Shown: in pieces, positions 21,043 through 33,336 of the stretch
How the letters are laid out: each line of letters starts with the position of its first letter
Numbering within the stretch: position 1 is the stretch's first letter
Source: Zobellella endophytica
GTDB taxonomy: Bacteria > Pseudomonadota > Gammaproteobacteria > Enterobacterales > Aeromonadaceae
DNA length: 64,000 bases
Direction of reading: 5' to 3'
Assembly (NCBI RefSeq): GCF_003012775.1
Contig: NZ_PXYG01000001.1
Location: forward strand, 1-64,000
Notes under the pieces: generated by a model
What the model was told of the DNA's origin: nothing
What the model saw: the letters and a program-made list of their open reading frames with translations, nothing else
The model's database searches: none
Position numbers and translations under genes: made by a program

Positions 21043-21432
21043 ATGAGCAATATCCCCAGTGAATTGAAGTATGCCCGCTCCCACGAATGGGTACGGTTGG
21101 AAGGGAACGGTGAGGCGGTGGTCGGCATTACCGAGCACGCGCAGGATCTGTTGGGTGATATGGTGTTTGTTGAGCTGCCCGAAGTGGGCCGCACCCTGGA
21201 CGTGGGCGAAGACTGCGCCGTGGCCGAGTCGGTCAAGGCCGCGTCCGACATCTATGCCCCGGTGAGCGGTGAAATCATCGCCGTGAACGAGGATCTGGAA
21301 GACAGCCCCGAGCTGGTCAACTCCGATCCTTACGGCGATGGCTGGTTGTTCCGTATCAAGCTGGCCGACGAGTCCGATCTGGACGAGCTGCTGGACGCCG
21401 AAGGCTACGAAAACAGCATCGACGAAGAGTGA
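21043..21432 (+). CDS. gcvH: Glycine cleavage system H protein
   Basis: 129 residues, same as E. coli. The lipoyl lysine is Lys65 in [15 protein letters not shown]. It shuttles the aminomethyl group between the P, T and L proteins. Start follows AAGAGGAAC. Separated from gcvP by 148 bp holding a hairpin. Confidence 0.97.
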   Translation: MSNIPSELKYARSHEWVRLEGNGEAVVGITEHAQDLLGDMVFVELPEVGRTLDVGEDCAVAESVKAASDIYAPVSGEIIAVNEDLEDSPELVNSDPYGDGWLFRIKLADESDLDELLDAEGYENSIDEE

Positions 21433-21436
21433 TCCC

Positions 21437-21457
21437 AAGCCCCCTTTTCGGGGGCTT
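21437..21457 (+). terminator. Hairpin between gcvH and gcvP
   Basis: AAGCCCCC-TTTTC-GGGGGCTT starts 5 nt after the gcvH stop, followed by ATTGATATTT. It could stop part of the transcripts and so set H:P ratio, or protect the gcvTH mRNA 3' end. A second GCCGGC-rich inverted repeat lies at 21505-21565. Confidence 0.6.
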
Positions 21458-21580
21458 ATTGATATTTGATGCCTTTGGCCGACTTGCAATCCCACCTCAG
21501 ACATTTGCCGGCAAGCGGAATCCCGGGGCCGGTTGCCTGCATGCCTTCAGGCTGCCGGCCTATTAAGGAAGTGAAAGAAA

Positions 21581-24463
<2,883 letters not shown>

Positions 24464-24487
24464 GAGTACCAGGTTCCGGATAACGAC

Positions 24488-24513
24488 AAGGGCGCCCGCG
24501 AGGCGCCCTTTTT
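24488..24513 (+). terminator. gcvP terminator
   Basis: AAGGGCGCC-CGCGA-GGCGCCCTT followed by TTT, 24 nt after the gcvP stop. Between here and 24647 are further short GC palindromes (GCCGCCTGC type) but no gene. Confidence 0.85.
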
Positions 24514-24647
24514 GTCGCCTGGGGGGGATGCCGGTGGTGGAGGCGTTGTTTTCAAGGCCGAAGGGTCCCGCTGGGCGGGAAGGCAGGCGAGCCGCCTGCG
24601 CTCCGGTTGGTGCTGGCTGCAGGGCCTGAGCATGTATCGTGCTCAGC

Positions 24648-24676
24648 AAAAAAAAAAGCGCCACCAGGGCGCTTTT
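24648..24676 (-). terminator. tctCBA operon terminator
   Basis: On the minus strand AAAAGCGCC-CTGGT-GGCGCTTTTTTTTTT, a textbook intrinsic terminator 23 nt after the tctA stop. Confidence 0.9.
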
Positions 24677-24698
24677 AACGTATTCCGCGGTGATGGAC

Positions 24699-26210
24699 TC
24701 AGGCGGCCTTGGGCTTGCCGGCGGCCAGGGTGCGCTGCACCAGCTTCTTGATCAGCGGGGAGAACAGCGACAGCGCGGCCAGGATCAGCAGCCACATGGA
24801 AATGGGCTTGTCGACGAAGGTCATCCAGTCGCCACCGGAGATCTGCAGGGCACGGCGCATGGACTCTTCCATGATGGCACCCAGGATCAGCGCCAGGATC
24901 AGCGGCGCGGTGGGGAAGCCGAACAGCTTCATGCCGAGGCCGATCAGGCCGAAACCGAGCAGCAGCAGCAGGTCGAACACGTTGAAGCTGAGGCCATAGA
25001 CGCCGATCATGCAGAAGATCAGGATCATCGCCAGCAGCAGCGGCTTGGGCATGTCCAGGATTTTGGCGATGTAGGGGATCAGCGGCAGGTTCAGCACCAG
25101 CAGGAAGATGTTGCCCACGTACATGCTGGCGATTACCCCCCAGAATACGTCCGGACGCTGTTCCAGCATCATGGGGCCGGGGGTCACGCCCATCACCAGC
25201 AGGGCGCCGAGCAGCACGGCGGTGGAGCCGGAGCCGGGCACACCCAGGGTCAGCAGGGGCACGAAGGAGCCACCGCAGGCGGCGTTGTTGGCGGACTCGG
25301 GGCCGGCGACGCCCTTGATGTTGCCCTTGCCGAAGGTGTCTCCGTCCTTGGCCAGGCGTTTTTCCAGGCTGTAGCCGAGGAAGGACGCGACGGTGGCACC
25401 GGCGCCGGGCAGCACGCCGATAAAGAAGCCGAGTACCGAGCTGCGGCCGATGGGGCCGGCGATTTCCTTGACTTCACTCTTGCTGAGCTTGAGCGAGCCG
25501 ATGTTGTTGCGCGGCTGCTCCTTGCTGCCGCCCTTGAGCAGCATATAGAACACTTCCGCCAGGGCGAACACGCCGAGCGCCACCACCAGGAAGTCGATGC
25601 CGTCGATCAGCTCCAGGCTGCCGAAGGTGTAGCGCTCGGTACCGGTCTGCAGATCGATACCGACGATGGAGATCATCATGCCGATCACGGCGGCGATCAG
25701 GCCCTTGACCAGGGACTTGTCGGACAGGCTGACCACGGCGGTCAGGCCCAGCAGCATGAGCGCGAAGTATTCGGCAGGGCCGAAGCTCACCGCCACCTTG
25801 GACAGCAGCGGGGCGATCAGCATCAGGCCGATCACCGAAACGGTACCGCCGATAAAGGAGGCGTAAGCGGCAATCGCCAGGGCTTTGCCCGCCATGCCCT
25901 TCTTGGCCATGGGGTAGCCGTCGAAGGAGGTGGCCACGGTGCCGGCCACGCCCGGGGCATTGAGCAGGATGGAGGAGGTGGAGCCGCCGAAGATGGCGCC
26001 GTAATAGACCCCGGACATCAGGATCAGGCCGGAGGCGGGATCCATGCTGAAGGTAATGGGGATCATCAGCGCCAGGGCACTGATGGGGCCCAGGCCGGGC
26101 AGCATGCCGATAATGGTGCCGGCGAAGACACCGACGAACACGTACATGATATTCATCGGGTCCAGGGCGATGCCGAAGCCGTACACCAGACTGTTGAATG
26201 CATCCATCAT
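24699..26210 (-). CDS. tctA: Tripartite tricarboxylate transporter, large membrane subunit TctA
   Basis: 503 residues with about 12 hydrophobic segments. TctA motifs: GMLPGLGPISALALMIP near the N-terminus and the repeated GVLPGAGATVASFLGYSLEK mid-protein. With TctB it forms the proton/sodium-driven importer for carboxylates brought by TctC. Last gene of the tctC-tctB-tctA operon. Substrate (citrate, tartrate, other) cannot be told from sequence. Confidence 0.95.
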   Translation of the reverse strand: MMDAFNSLVYGFGIALDPMNIMYVFVGVFAGTIIGMLPGLGPISALALMIPITFSMDPASGLILMSGVYYGAIFGGSTSSILLNAPGVAGTVATSFDGYPMAKKGMAGKALAIAAYASFIGGTVSVIGLMLIAPLLSKVAVSFGPAEYFALMLLGLTAVVSLSDKSLVKGLIAAVIGMMISIVGIDLQTGTERYTFGSLELIDGIDFLVVALGVFALAEVFYMLLKGGSKEQPRNNIGSLKLSKSEVKEIAGPIGRSSVLGFFIGVLPGAGATVASFLGYSLEKRLAKDGDTFGKGNIKGVAGPESANNAACGGSFVPLLTLGVPGSGSTAVLLGALLVMGVTPGPMMLEQRPDVFWGVIASMYVGNIFLLVLNLPLIPYIAKILDMPKPLLLAMILIFCMIGVYGLSFNVFDLLLLLGFGLIGLGMKLFGFPTAPLILALILGAIMEESMRRALQISGGDWMTFVDKPISMWLLILAALSLFSPLIKKLVQRTLAAGKPKAA

Positions 26211-26264
26211 AATGATAAACCTTTGATTTTTCCTGATTAAAGGTAAGTCAACGCGACCGCTCTT

Positions 26265-26753
26265 TTAGAAGGGCAAGATCCCGGTGGGGAGATAAACATC
26301 CATCACGTAACTCATCATGAAATACAGTGCCAGCACGACACCGCTCGATGCCAACAGGTTGGCCTTGTGGTTGCGATAGCCGTAGTAGTAGGCCAGGCCG
26401 CAGCACAGCAGGATGGAGGTGACGACAAAGCCAATCGGCTGCAGGGCGAAGGCGTAGGCGATAATGGCCACCGAGGTGACTGCCACCCGCATGCGCGGGC
26501 TGGTCCAGAAACCGCCTGTTTCCTCGATGATGTCGTCCTGCTCGTCGTCGTCCTGAACGTGTTGCCTGGGTTTTTCCAGGAACAGCAGTACGGCCAGCAC
26601 CAGCAGGGCGCTACCCAGGGCCTTGGGGAAGGTGTCCGAGTCGACGGGGCGGGGCAGCGAGAACCCGGGGATCTGGAACGCCATCCAGATGTAACCCAGG
26701 GCAAACAGAGCCAGAATAATACCTATTTTCTGGTTGATGTTGAGTTTGTTCAT
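26265..26753 (-). CDS. tctB: Tripartite tricarboxylate transporter, small membrane subunit TctB
   Basis: 162 residues with four hydrophobic segments (IGIILALFALGYIWMAF, LGSALLVLAVLLFL, two near the C-terminus) and an acidic cytoplasmic loop DDDEQDDIIEE. Size, topology and position between tctC and tctA identify it. Confidence 0.88.
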   Translation of the reverse strand: MNKLNINQKIGIILALFALGYIWMAFQIPGFSLPRPVDSDTFPKALGSALLVLAVLLFLEKPRQHVQDDDEQDDIIEETGGFWTSPRMRVAVTSVAIIAYAFALQPIGFVVTSILLCCGLAYYYGYRNHKANLLASSGVVLALYFMMSYVMDVYLPTGILPF

Positions 26754-26806
26754 AACAATACCTGTACATGGCTGGGTGACGGGGAAGTCCCCGTCACCGC
26801 TATCCG

Positions 26807-27808
26807 TTAGCGCCGCAGCAGACCCAGGTCACCCAGGATGGTGCTGAACTGATCGAGCTGGGAGTCGAGGAAGGCGCCGAAGGCCTCACTACCCTGGTAG
26901 GCGTCGATCCAGCCCATCTGGGCGCTGGCCTGCTTCCACGCATCGGTTTTCACCATGCGGGCGAACAGGTCTTCGTAATAGGCCCGCGCTTCGGGTGACA
27001 TGTCCTTCGGACCCATGACGCCACGCCAGATGTCGAAGGTGTAATCGAGTCCCTGCTCCTTGAAGGTGGGCACACTGGCCAGGGTGCCGCCCAGGCGCTC
27101 GGGAGAAGAGACCGCCAGCGCGCGCAGCTCGCCGCCTTCCAGCTGGCCCGCCGACTCGCCGGCACCGCTGACCACCGCTTCCACGTGCTTGCCCATCAGG
27201 CTGATCATGGCTTCGCCACCGCCGGAGAAGGCGATGTAGTTGACATTACGCGCTTCCAGGCCGGCCTCGGCGGCGGCACCGGCGATGGCGATATGATCCA
27301 TGGAGCCGGCCGCCGAGCCGCCGCCCACGCTCAGGCCGGGGTTGGCCTTCATCGCGTTGAACAGGTCATTTACGGTCTGGTAGGGAGAATCCTTGCGCAC
27401 CAGAATGATGGAGTAGTCGGTATTCAGCTGGGCGATGGGGGTGAAGTCCTTGTGGCTGAAACGGGAGGTGCCGGCCAGGGGCACCAGGATGATGGGCGGA
27501 CTGGTGGCGAACAGCTTGTGATCGTTCTTGGCATCGCGGGCGATCTGGGCCCAGGCCACGGCGCCGCCGCCGCCGGGCACGTTGATGGGGGCGAAATTCT
27601 GCGGCGCCAGCTTCTCGGCCTGGATCACCATGCCGGCGGTGCGCACCAGGGTATCCCAGCCGCCGCCCGGATTGGCGGGGGCGATGAACTCCACCGGTCG
27701 GGTCGGCTGCCAGTCCTGGGCCTGGGCCGGCATCTGGGCGCCGAGGGCCAGCAGCGGCAGGGCGGCCAGGCCCAAGCGTTTGAACGGTTTGCGTAGAGCG
27801 TTGAACAT
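26807..27808 (-). CDS. tctC: Tripartite tricarboxylate transporter substrate-binding protein TctC
   Basis: 333 residues with a signal peptide cleaved after AQMPAQA. Family motifs: VEFIAPANPGGGWDTLVR, VPGGGGAVAWAQIA and NVNYIAFSGGGEAMISLMG. A periplasmic extracytoplasmic solute receptor for di- or tricarboxylates. First gene of the operon. The CitAB-type pair 3 kb away is a likely regulator. Confidence 0.94.
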   Translation of the reverse strand: MFNALRKPFKRLGLAALPLLALGAQMPAQAQDWQPTRPVEFIAPANPGGGWDTLVRTAGMVIQAEKLAPQNFAPINVPGGGGAVAWAQIARDAKNDHKLFATSPPIILVPLAGTSRFSHKDFTPIAQLNTDYSIILVRKDSPYQTVNDLFNAMKANPGLSVGGGSAAGSMDHIAIAGAAAEAGLEARNVNYIAFSGGGEAMISLMGKHVEAVVSGAGESAGQLEGGELRALAVSSPERLGGTLASVPTFKEQGLDYTFDIWRGVMGPKDMSPEARAYYEDLFARMVKTDAWKQASAQMGWIDAYQGSEAFGAFLDSQLDQFSTILGDLGLLRR

Positions 27809-28041
27809 ACAGTTCTCCTTGGTTCGTCCTTGTTAACATCTGGTGTAAAAATAGATGCACAGCTGTTAGGCAACAAGCTTTGGGGCATAAATAGAAAAAA
27901 CGGCATTAAGGCGATTTTGTTTATTTTGTTCACAGGCGGGAAAATAATGACGGCCCCGGGGCGGGCTGCTATTGCTTAACAGTGGCAGCGGCGGCCACCG
28001 GCGGTCGGTGGCCGTGCGCACTTGCCGGCAGCGGGGGATTT

Positions 28042-28245
28042 ATGAGTCATGTTTACAAGCTGATCGAGGTCGCGGGCTCGTCCACCAGCGGTTACGACGA
28101 TGCCATCAGGCAGGCGGTGGCCAAGGCGGCCGAAACCGTCGAGCACCTGGACTGGTTCGAGGTCACCGAGATGCGCGGCCATATCAAGGACGGCCAGATC
28201 GCGCACTTTCAGGTGGTGGTGAAAATCGGTTTCCGCCTGAGCTGA
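28042..28245 (+). CDS. Dodecin family flavin-binding protein
   Basis: 67 residues, started at the ATG at 28042 (MSHVYKLIEVAGSSTSGYDDAI). The dodecin signature is clear: EVAGSS, AIRQAVAKAAETVEHLDWFEVTEMRGHI and the final VVVKIGFRL. Dodecins assemble as 12-mers that store flavins or CoA. Lies alone between the divergent tct operon and the convergent regulator; its stop abuts the regulator's stop. Confidence 0.9.
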   Translation: MSHVYKLIEVAGSSTSGYDDAIRQAVAKAAETVEHLDWFEVTEMRGHIKDGQIAHFQVVVKIGFRLS

Positions 28246-28959
28246 TCAGCGGTTGAGGCGGTAACGCCGCTCGGGCCGGCCCACTTCACCGTAGGCCTGT
28301 TCGGCGCAGGCCCGGCCCTGGGCCACCAGGTATTCCAGGTAACGGCGGGCGGTGGAGCGGCTGGCGCCGATGGTCTTGGCCAGTTCCACCGCGGTTTGCG
28401 GCGCCTGGGTCTGGGCCATGGTATTGACCACGGTATCCAGGGTCAGGCGGTCGATGCCCTTGGGCAGGGTGCCGGTGCCCGGCGCCGCCGGTGCCGGCTC
28501 GCTGACCACGGGCCGGCGGTTCAGGGCCATGTCCAGTTCTTCCTGGCTCATTTCCTGCTTCTGTTCGAGCAGGGTCCGTTCCTGTACGAAGCGGCTGAGC
28601 ATATGGGCCATGCGCTCGCTCTGGGTGGGCTTGATCAGGTAGTCGAACACGCCGCCGCGCAGGGCCTCCTGGATGGTGTCCACTTCCCTGGCGGCGGTCA
28701 CCATCACGATGTCGATATGCCGGTACAGCCGGCGGATCTCCCACAGCAGTTCCAGCCCGGTGGCATCGGGAATGTAGGCGTCGAGCAGCACCAGGCTGAT
28801 CTGGTCGGCATGGTCGGCCAGGAACGCCAGCGCCTCGGCCTTGGTGCGGGCCTCATGGAGCACCTTGAAGCCCGCGCTCTGCTCCACGAATTGCCGGTTG
28901 ATTTCGGCGATGCGAAAGTCGTCCTCGATAATCAGTACGCCGTGGTTCTTCAGGGTCAT
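28246..28959 (-). CDS. CitB/DcuR-family response regulator
   Basis: 237 residues. The receiver domain has Asp13/Asp14, phospho-acceptor Asp60 (LVLLDAYIPD), VTAA and LIKPTQ. The C-terminal ~60 residues form a helix-turn-helix (QTAVELAKTIGASRSTARRYLEYL) as in DcuR/CitB/MalR. Overlaps its kinase by four bases. Probably activates the nearby tct operon in response to a carboxylate; that is inference from position. Confidence 0.92.
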   Translation of the reverse strand: MTLKNHGVLIIEDDFRIAEINRQFVEQSAGFKVLHEARTKAEALAFLADHADQISLVLLDAYIPDATGLELLWEIRRLYRHIDIVMVTAAREVDTIQEALRGGVFDYLIKPTQSERMAHMLSRFVQERTLLEQKQEMSQEELDMALNRRPVVSEPAPAAPGTGTLPKGIDRLTLDTVVNTMAQTQAPQTAVELAKTIGASRSTARRYLEYLVAQGRACAEQAYGEVGRPERRYRLNR

Positions 28960-30596
28960 GCCAGGGTTTCCTCCTGCCCGGCCATCCGCGCCTTGGCCAG
29001 GGTGACGATAAAACAGGCGCCGCCGAGGTCGCCGTCTTCCAGGCTGACATCACCGCCGTACTCCAGGCACAGCTGGCGCACCAGGGCCAGGCCGATGCCC
29101 ATGTGCTTGCCGGGCTTGGTGGTGAAGCCTTCCCGGAAGATGTGCGCCAGCAGGGCGGGATCCACCCCCGGGCCGTTGTCTTCCACCTCGAACAGCAGCT
29201 GTTCCCCGAGATCGGTGAAAAACAGCCGCACCCGGGGTGGCGTCTGTCTGCCCAGCAGGGCGGCGTCGACCGCGTTGTTGAGCAGGTTGCCGAGCACCGA
29301 GATCAGCACCTCCTGGCCCTGGGGACCGAGCGGGGTATGCAGGGCGCTGTCTTCCACTATCTCCAGCTGCACCCCCTTCTGCTCGGCGTCCGCCAGCTTG
29401 CCGAGCAGAATGGCGCCCACCAAGGGGTCTTCCACCTGCTCCAGCACCGTCGCCAGGCGGGCCTGCTCGCGGGCGGTCTCCTGGTTGATCAGCGCCAGCG
29501 CCTGCTGTGGCTTGTCAAGCTGCAGCAGGCCGGAAATGGTATAGAGCTTGTTGGAAAACTCGTGGGCCTGCACCCGCAGGGCATCCCGGTCCCGGTTGAC
29601 CGCGTTCAGCGCCAGGGACAGATCGCGGATCTCCTGGCGGCTGCGGAAGGTGGCCACGGCGCCCTGCACCCGGCCGCCGTGGATGATGGGAACCCGGTTG
29701 ACCACCACCGGGTGTTCGCCGATCCACATTTCCTGATCGAACTGGCGCTCGCCGCTGGACAGCACCTCCCGCAAGCGGGAATTGGGCACCAGCTCCTGTA
29801 CCGGCCGGCCCACCGCATTGCTGTGCGGCGGCAGGCCGAGAAAGCGCCGGGCGGCCTGGTTGAGCAGGGTGATCTGTCCCTGTTGGTTGACCGCCACTAT
29901 GCCTTCGTGGATGGACTGCAGAATGGCGTCCTTTTCCATCACCAGACGGGCGATTTCGTGGGGTTCCAGCCCCAGTATCACCTTTTTCAGGTGCTGGGCC
30001 AGCCAGCCGGCGCCGGCCAGGCCGAGCACCACCATCAGGCCGATCAGGCCCCAGCCGAGGGCGAGGGAGTTGTCGATATCGATATCGACCTTCTCCAGCA
30101 TGAAGCCGACCGAGACGATACCGATGATGTCGCCGTTGGCGTCGAACACCGGCGCCTTGCCGCGAATGGCTTCGCCCAGCGAGCCTTCGGCCTCGGAGAT
30201 ATAGGCTTCGCCGCCGAGCAGGGCCCGGTCGTTGTCGCCGCCCACCATCGGCAGCCCCAGCCGCTCGGGCAGGGGATGGGCGTAGCGGATGCCGAAGCGG
30301 TTGCCGACCACCACGTAGCGGGCACCGGTCTCGATGCGGATCTGCTCCGCCAGCGGCTGGATGATGGCGGCGGGATCGGCGCTGTCGAAGGCGTCGATGA
30401 TAGCCGGGATCTGGGCCACGGTTTGCGCCACGCTCATGGCACGCATGCCTATCTGTTCGGTGATGATCTGGCTCTGGCGATGATTGAGGTAGGCGCCCTG
30501 CACCAGCAGGGTGGCGGCCACCAGGGTGCCGACCAGCAAGAGTACCTGGGTGCGGAATCGGAGTGGGGGGAAGAAGCGCTTTGTGTTAACGGACAC
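28956..30596 (-). CDS. CitA/DcuS-family sensor histidine kinase
   Basis: 546 residues. Transmembrane segments at ~15-36 and ~173-198 flank a periplasmic PAS-like sensor holding TGARYVVVGNRFGIRYAHP and VRGKAPVF-like signals (GEAIRGKAPVFDANG), typical of carboxylate sensors. A cytoplasmic PAS (ILQSIHEGIVAVNQQG) follows, then HEFSNKLYTISGLLQL with the phospho-histidine, and the ATPase domain with NLLNNAVDAAL and DNGPGVDP. First gene of the pair. Confidence 0.93.
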   Translation of the reverse strand: MSVNTKRFFPPLRFRTQVLLLVGTLVAATLLVQGAYLNHRQSQIITEQIGMRAMSVAQTVAQIPAIIDAFDSADPAAIIQPLAEQIRIETGARYVVVGNRFGIRYAHPLPERLGLPMVGGDNDRALLGGEAYISEAEGSLGEAIRGKAPVFDANGDIIGIVSVGFMLEKVDIDIDNSLALGWGLIGLMVVLGLAGAGWLAQHLKKVILGLEPHEIARLVMEKDAILQSIHEGIVAVNQQGQITLLNQAARRFLGLPPHSNAVGRPVQELVPNSRLREVLSSGERQFDQEMWIGEHPVVVNRVPIIHGGRVQGAVATFRSRQEIRDLSLALNAVNRDRDALRVQAHEFSNKLYTISGLLQLDKPQQALALINQETAREQARLATVLEQVEDPLVGAILLGKLADAEQKGVQLEIVEDSALHTPLGPQGQEVLISVLGNLLNNAVDAALLGRQTPPRVRLFFTDLGEQLLFEVEDNGPGVDPALLAHIFREGFTTKPGKHMGIGLALVRQLCLEYGGDVSLEDGDLGGACFIVTLAKARMAGQEETLA

Positions 30597-30706
30597 CTGA
30601 ACACTGCCTGTAAAGGGGAGCTGGCCCTATTGTACCCCCCATCTGCCAGCCGGCCCAATACGGGACGGCAATAATGTGAGGGCTGTTCTGCCCGGTGTTT
30701 GCTGAA

Positions 30707-31552
30707 TCAGCTGCGGTAGTCCCCGATATCGGGCCGGCGGCTGGGGCCGTGCAGGGCCAGGTCCACCGGATGGAAGGCCTTGATCGCCTCGAAGCAGAAA
30801 TCCCCCACCGCCCGGTGCAGCGCCTGGGGATCGTGGTTGGTGATGATGATCACGCTCTTGGACAGGTTGCGCCGGCGGCGCAGCAGGTGGCCGAGAAAGC
30901 TGGACTGGCTTTCCGCCAGCCGGGCGCGGTTGGCCGCCACCTCGTCCAGGATCAGCAGGTCGACCTCCTCCAGTGCCCGGCGGTACTGATTGCGGCTTTC
31001 CTGATCCTCGATCACCCCGAAGAACAGCCGGTCCACCACCGAGGCCCACTGCTGGAAGATCACCGACTTCTGGTGCTGGCGGATCAGCTCGTGGGCGATG
31101 GCGCCGGCCAGGGTCGACTTGCCGGTGCCGAAGTCACCGTAGATCAGGATGGCGGCGCCGCCTTTCTGCTCCCAGTGATCGAAGGCATTGATAAAGTGAT
31201 GGGCGGTATCGATATGGTGACCGAGCGCCGGATCGTCCCTGTCCATGTTGGCGAAGATCCAGTCCGGATTCAAATCGGCCTGGGCCAGCAGCCGCTCGGT
31301 CCGTTTCTGGCGCGCTTCCTGCTGGGCCTGGCGTACCTCGGCGTTGGCCTGCTGCTCGTACTGGCGCTTGAGGGCGGCATAGTCGTACTGGGGCAGGGTG
31401 CCGCTGGCGCGCAGCCGCTGCAGCCGGCTCAACAGTCCCTGTACCTGCCGATCGCCGCCGGCGGCCGGTGACAGATCCGGCTCGGGCCGTTTGCGCCGCC
31501 GCCGGGCGATATCGGCCAGGTCGGCGGCGATTTCTTCAGGCGTCTTCTTCAT
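30707..31552 (-). CDS. dnaC: DnaC-like helicase loader
   Basis: 281 residues. AAA+ ATPase with Walker A GDFGTGKST, Walker B VDLLILDEVAA and sensor IIITNHDPQAL. The basic, helical N-terminal ~100 residues would contact DnaB. It overlaps the upstream dnaT by 17 nt. E. coli DnaC is 245 aa; this one is longer at the N-terminus. An alternative is an IstB/phage-type loader, but the dnaT partner favours the primosome protein. Confidence 0.85.
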   Translation of the reverse strand: MKKTPEEIAADLADIARRRRKRPEPDLSPAAGGDRQVQGLLSRLQRLRASGTLPQYDYAALKRQYEQQANAEVRQAQQEARQKRTERLLAQADLNPDWIFANMDRDDPALGHHIDTAHHFINAFDHWEQKGGAAILIYGDFGTGKSTLAGAIAHELIRQHQKSVIFQQWASVVDRLFFGVIEDQESRNQYRRALEEVDLLILDEVAANRARLAESQSSFLGHLLRRRRNLSKSVIIITNHDPQALHRAVGDFCFEAIKAFHPVDLALHGPSRRPDIGDYRS

Positions 31553-32222
31553 CGTGTTCTCCGTGAGCGCCGCCGCCGAGACGCCGGGCTTCTTCCATCA
31601 TCTCCCGGGCCCGTTTGCTGGGGCCGGTCTCGGTTCTGGCCGGTGGTGGCTGGTAGCCGGTGGTGGCGGCCGCCGCCACGGCGGGCGGGCGCCTGATGCT
31701 GCGCTGGCTCTTGAGCTGGCGCACGAACTTGAGGGTCCACTGGTGCTGGTTGGCGAATGCTTCGGGCCGGCCCAGCCAGTAGGCGATAAATTCACCCAGT
31801 TCGGCCTCGTCGAAGTGGCTGTCGAGCAGGCCGCACAACCTGGCCAATTGGTCGAGCTGCGGGTCCGGGCGCCACTCCGGATGCATGGCAAACTGCCGGG
31901 GCGGCAATGGCGACAGCCCGGCGAGCCGTTTCAGCGGCAACATGAAAGTGGCGCCATGGTAGTGCTGGGAATGCGGCTTTTCCTGCGGGCTCAGCAGCCC
32001 CGCCGCCTGCAGCTCGTCGAGCAGGGCGGTCAGCTTCAGCGGCGTCACCCGGTACTGGTAGTCGCCGTCCTTCTGCACCGCCAGGGCCTTGCCCAGGCTG
32101 GGGTAGTCGAGCGGCGGGGTACAATCCCCCCGGGCCTGGTGCCTGAGATGCAACAGGTACAGGCTGCGTGCCGGATGAGACAGTCTGGGGGAGGTCAGTG
32201 CCTGATATTCTGCCGGAGTCAT
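31536..32222 (-). CDS. dnaT: DnaT-like primosomal protein
   Basis: 228 residues, started at the ATG at 32222. The N-terminal half looks like a winged-helix replication domain (HPARSLYLLHLRHQARGD, VTPLKLTALLDELQAAGLL). The C-terminal half holds the DnaT/DnaTC motif (FDEAELGEFIAYWLGRPE, HQWTLKFVRQLKSQR), which in DnaT binds single-stranded DNA during PriA-dependent restart. Coupled to dnaC. Confidence 0.8.
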   Translation of the reverse strand: MTPAEYQALTSPRLSHPARSLYLLHLRHQARGDCTPPLDYPSLGKALAVQKDGDYQYRVTPLKLTALLDELQAAGLLSPQEKPHSQHYHGATFMLPLKRLAGLSPLPPRQFAMHPEWRPDPQLDQLARLCGLLDSHFDEAELGEFIAYWLGRPEAFANQHQWTLKFVRQLKSQRSIRRPPAVAAAATTGYQPPPARTETGPSKRAREMMEEARRLGGGAHGEHDEEDA

Positions 32223-32361
32223 AATGCCACTGTTGCTGCATGGGACGGCCATTATCCACCAAAGTGCCGGCAGAATACAGCCGCCCGCCCGGGCCGCTTT
32301 CACTGTGGCCAAAATCAGCTAGTCTCAGTGTATACATTCTCATTACCAGAAAAGCAGGCCC

Positions 32362-33336
32362 ATGTTCGACTTTTGCCCACAGATCCTACTGATAGAAGAC
32401 GACCCGGTATTCCGTCGGCTGATGGTGGCCTATCTCGAGCTGTGGGGAGCAAAAGTAACCGAGGCGGACAGCGGTGAGGACGGGCTGCAGCAGGCCTTCC
32501 GGCAAAAGCCCGACCTGGTGCTGAGCGATTTATTGCTGCCGGCGCCCGCCGGTCACGAGGTGATCGCCTGCCTGAAACAGCGTTACCCGGAACTGCCGGT
32601 GATCGCCATTTCCGGCCAGCAGAAAATGGCGGACGTGTCCCGGGCGCTGCGCGCCGGGGCGGAAGATTACCTGATCAAACCCATCCGCAACTGGGCCATG
32701 GTGGCGGAGGTGATCGGCGCCAGCCTGCGTCCGGATCCGCAACGGCTGCTGGCCGAACTCAACGAACACCTGGCCTTCTACCGCAAGGAAGACATCGCCG
32801 CCAGCCGGCTGATGCAGAGCTGGCGGCAACAGCCCGAGCGCGAGTTCGGCCCCTGGCGGCTGAGCTGCCGGCAGAGCTCGCCCTGGGTGCTGACCGAATA
32901 CCTGCACCTCAACCAGGATCTGCTGCTGCTGCTGGCCGAATTCGACCCGCTCAACATGGACACCCCTGTGGTGATGTCGCTGGTGGCGTTCCTGCTCAAC
33001 GAGCCCCTGCGCCACTACCGCGGCGACCAGGACAACATGCTCGACAGCCCGGCCCGGACCCTGGAGTACATCAACCGGCTGATCCTTGATGTGGGCCTGG
33101 ATACCCGGGTCAACCTGGCGCTGTTCCGGCTCGATGCCCGGGCCCGGGTGGTGGAGGTGGCCAACGGCGGCATGGCCGGCAGCGACTGGTTGGAGCATTG
33201 CGACGCGGGCCCGCTGGGGGTGGAGGAACTGAGCGTCAGCCAGTTCCGGTACCCGTTTTCATTCCCGCTGGAGCTGAGCCTGAAGGGCGGTTTCGGCAGC
33301 GAAATCCAGTTCACCGCCCATCACGGCGATCACTGA
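32362..33336 (+). CDS. RssB-like response regulator
   Basis: 324 residues. The receiver has phospho-acceptor Asp56 (LVLSDLLLP) with upstream acidic IEDD and LIKP. The C-terminal ~180 residues resemble the degenerate PP2C-type domain of RssB (no metal-binding aspartates). E. coli RssB delivers sigma-S to ClpXP and its gene is also next to galU. Here the two genes are convergent and overlap by 7 nt. Identification as RssB rests mostly on layout and synteny. Confidence 0.7.
   Translation: MFDFCPQILLIEDDPVFRRLMVAYLELWGAKVTEADSGEDGLQQAFRQKPDLVLSDLLLPAPAGHEVIACLKQRYPELPVIAISGQQKMADVSRALRAGAEDYLIKPIRNWAMVAEVIGASLRPDPQRLLAELNEHLAFYRKEDIAASRLMQSWRQQPEREFGPWRLSCRQSSPWVLTEYLHLNQDLLLLLAEFDPLNMDTPVVMSLVAFLLNEPLRHYRGDQDNMLDSPARTLEYINRLILDVGLDTRVNLALFRLDARARVVEVANGGMAGSDWLEHCDAGPLGVEELSVSQFRYPFSFPLELSLKGGFGSEIQFTAHHGDH

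Noticed and set aside
28246-30596. Naming the two-component pair TctD/TctE
   Set aside because: The proteins have the CitB/DcuR receiver-HTH plan and CitA/DcuS kinase plan, not the OmpR-type plan of TctD/TctE.
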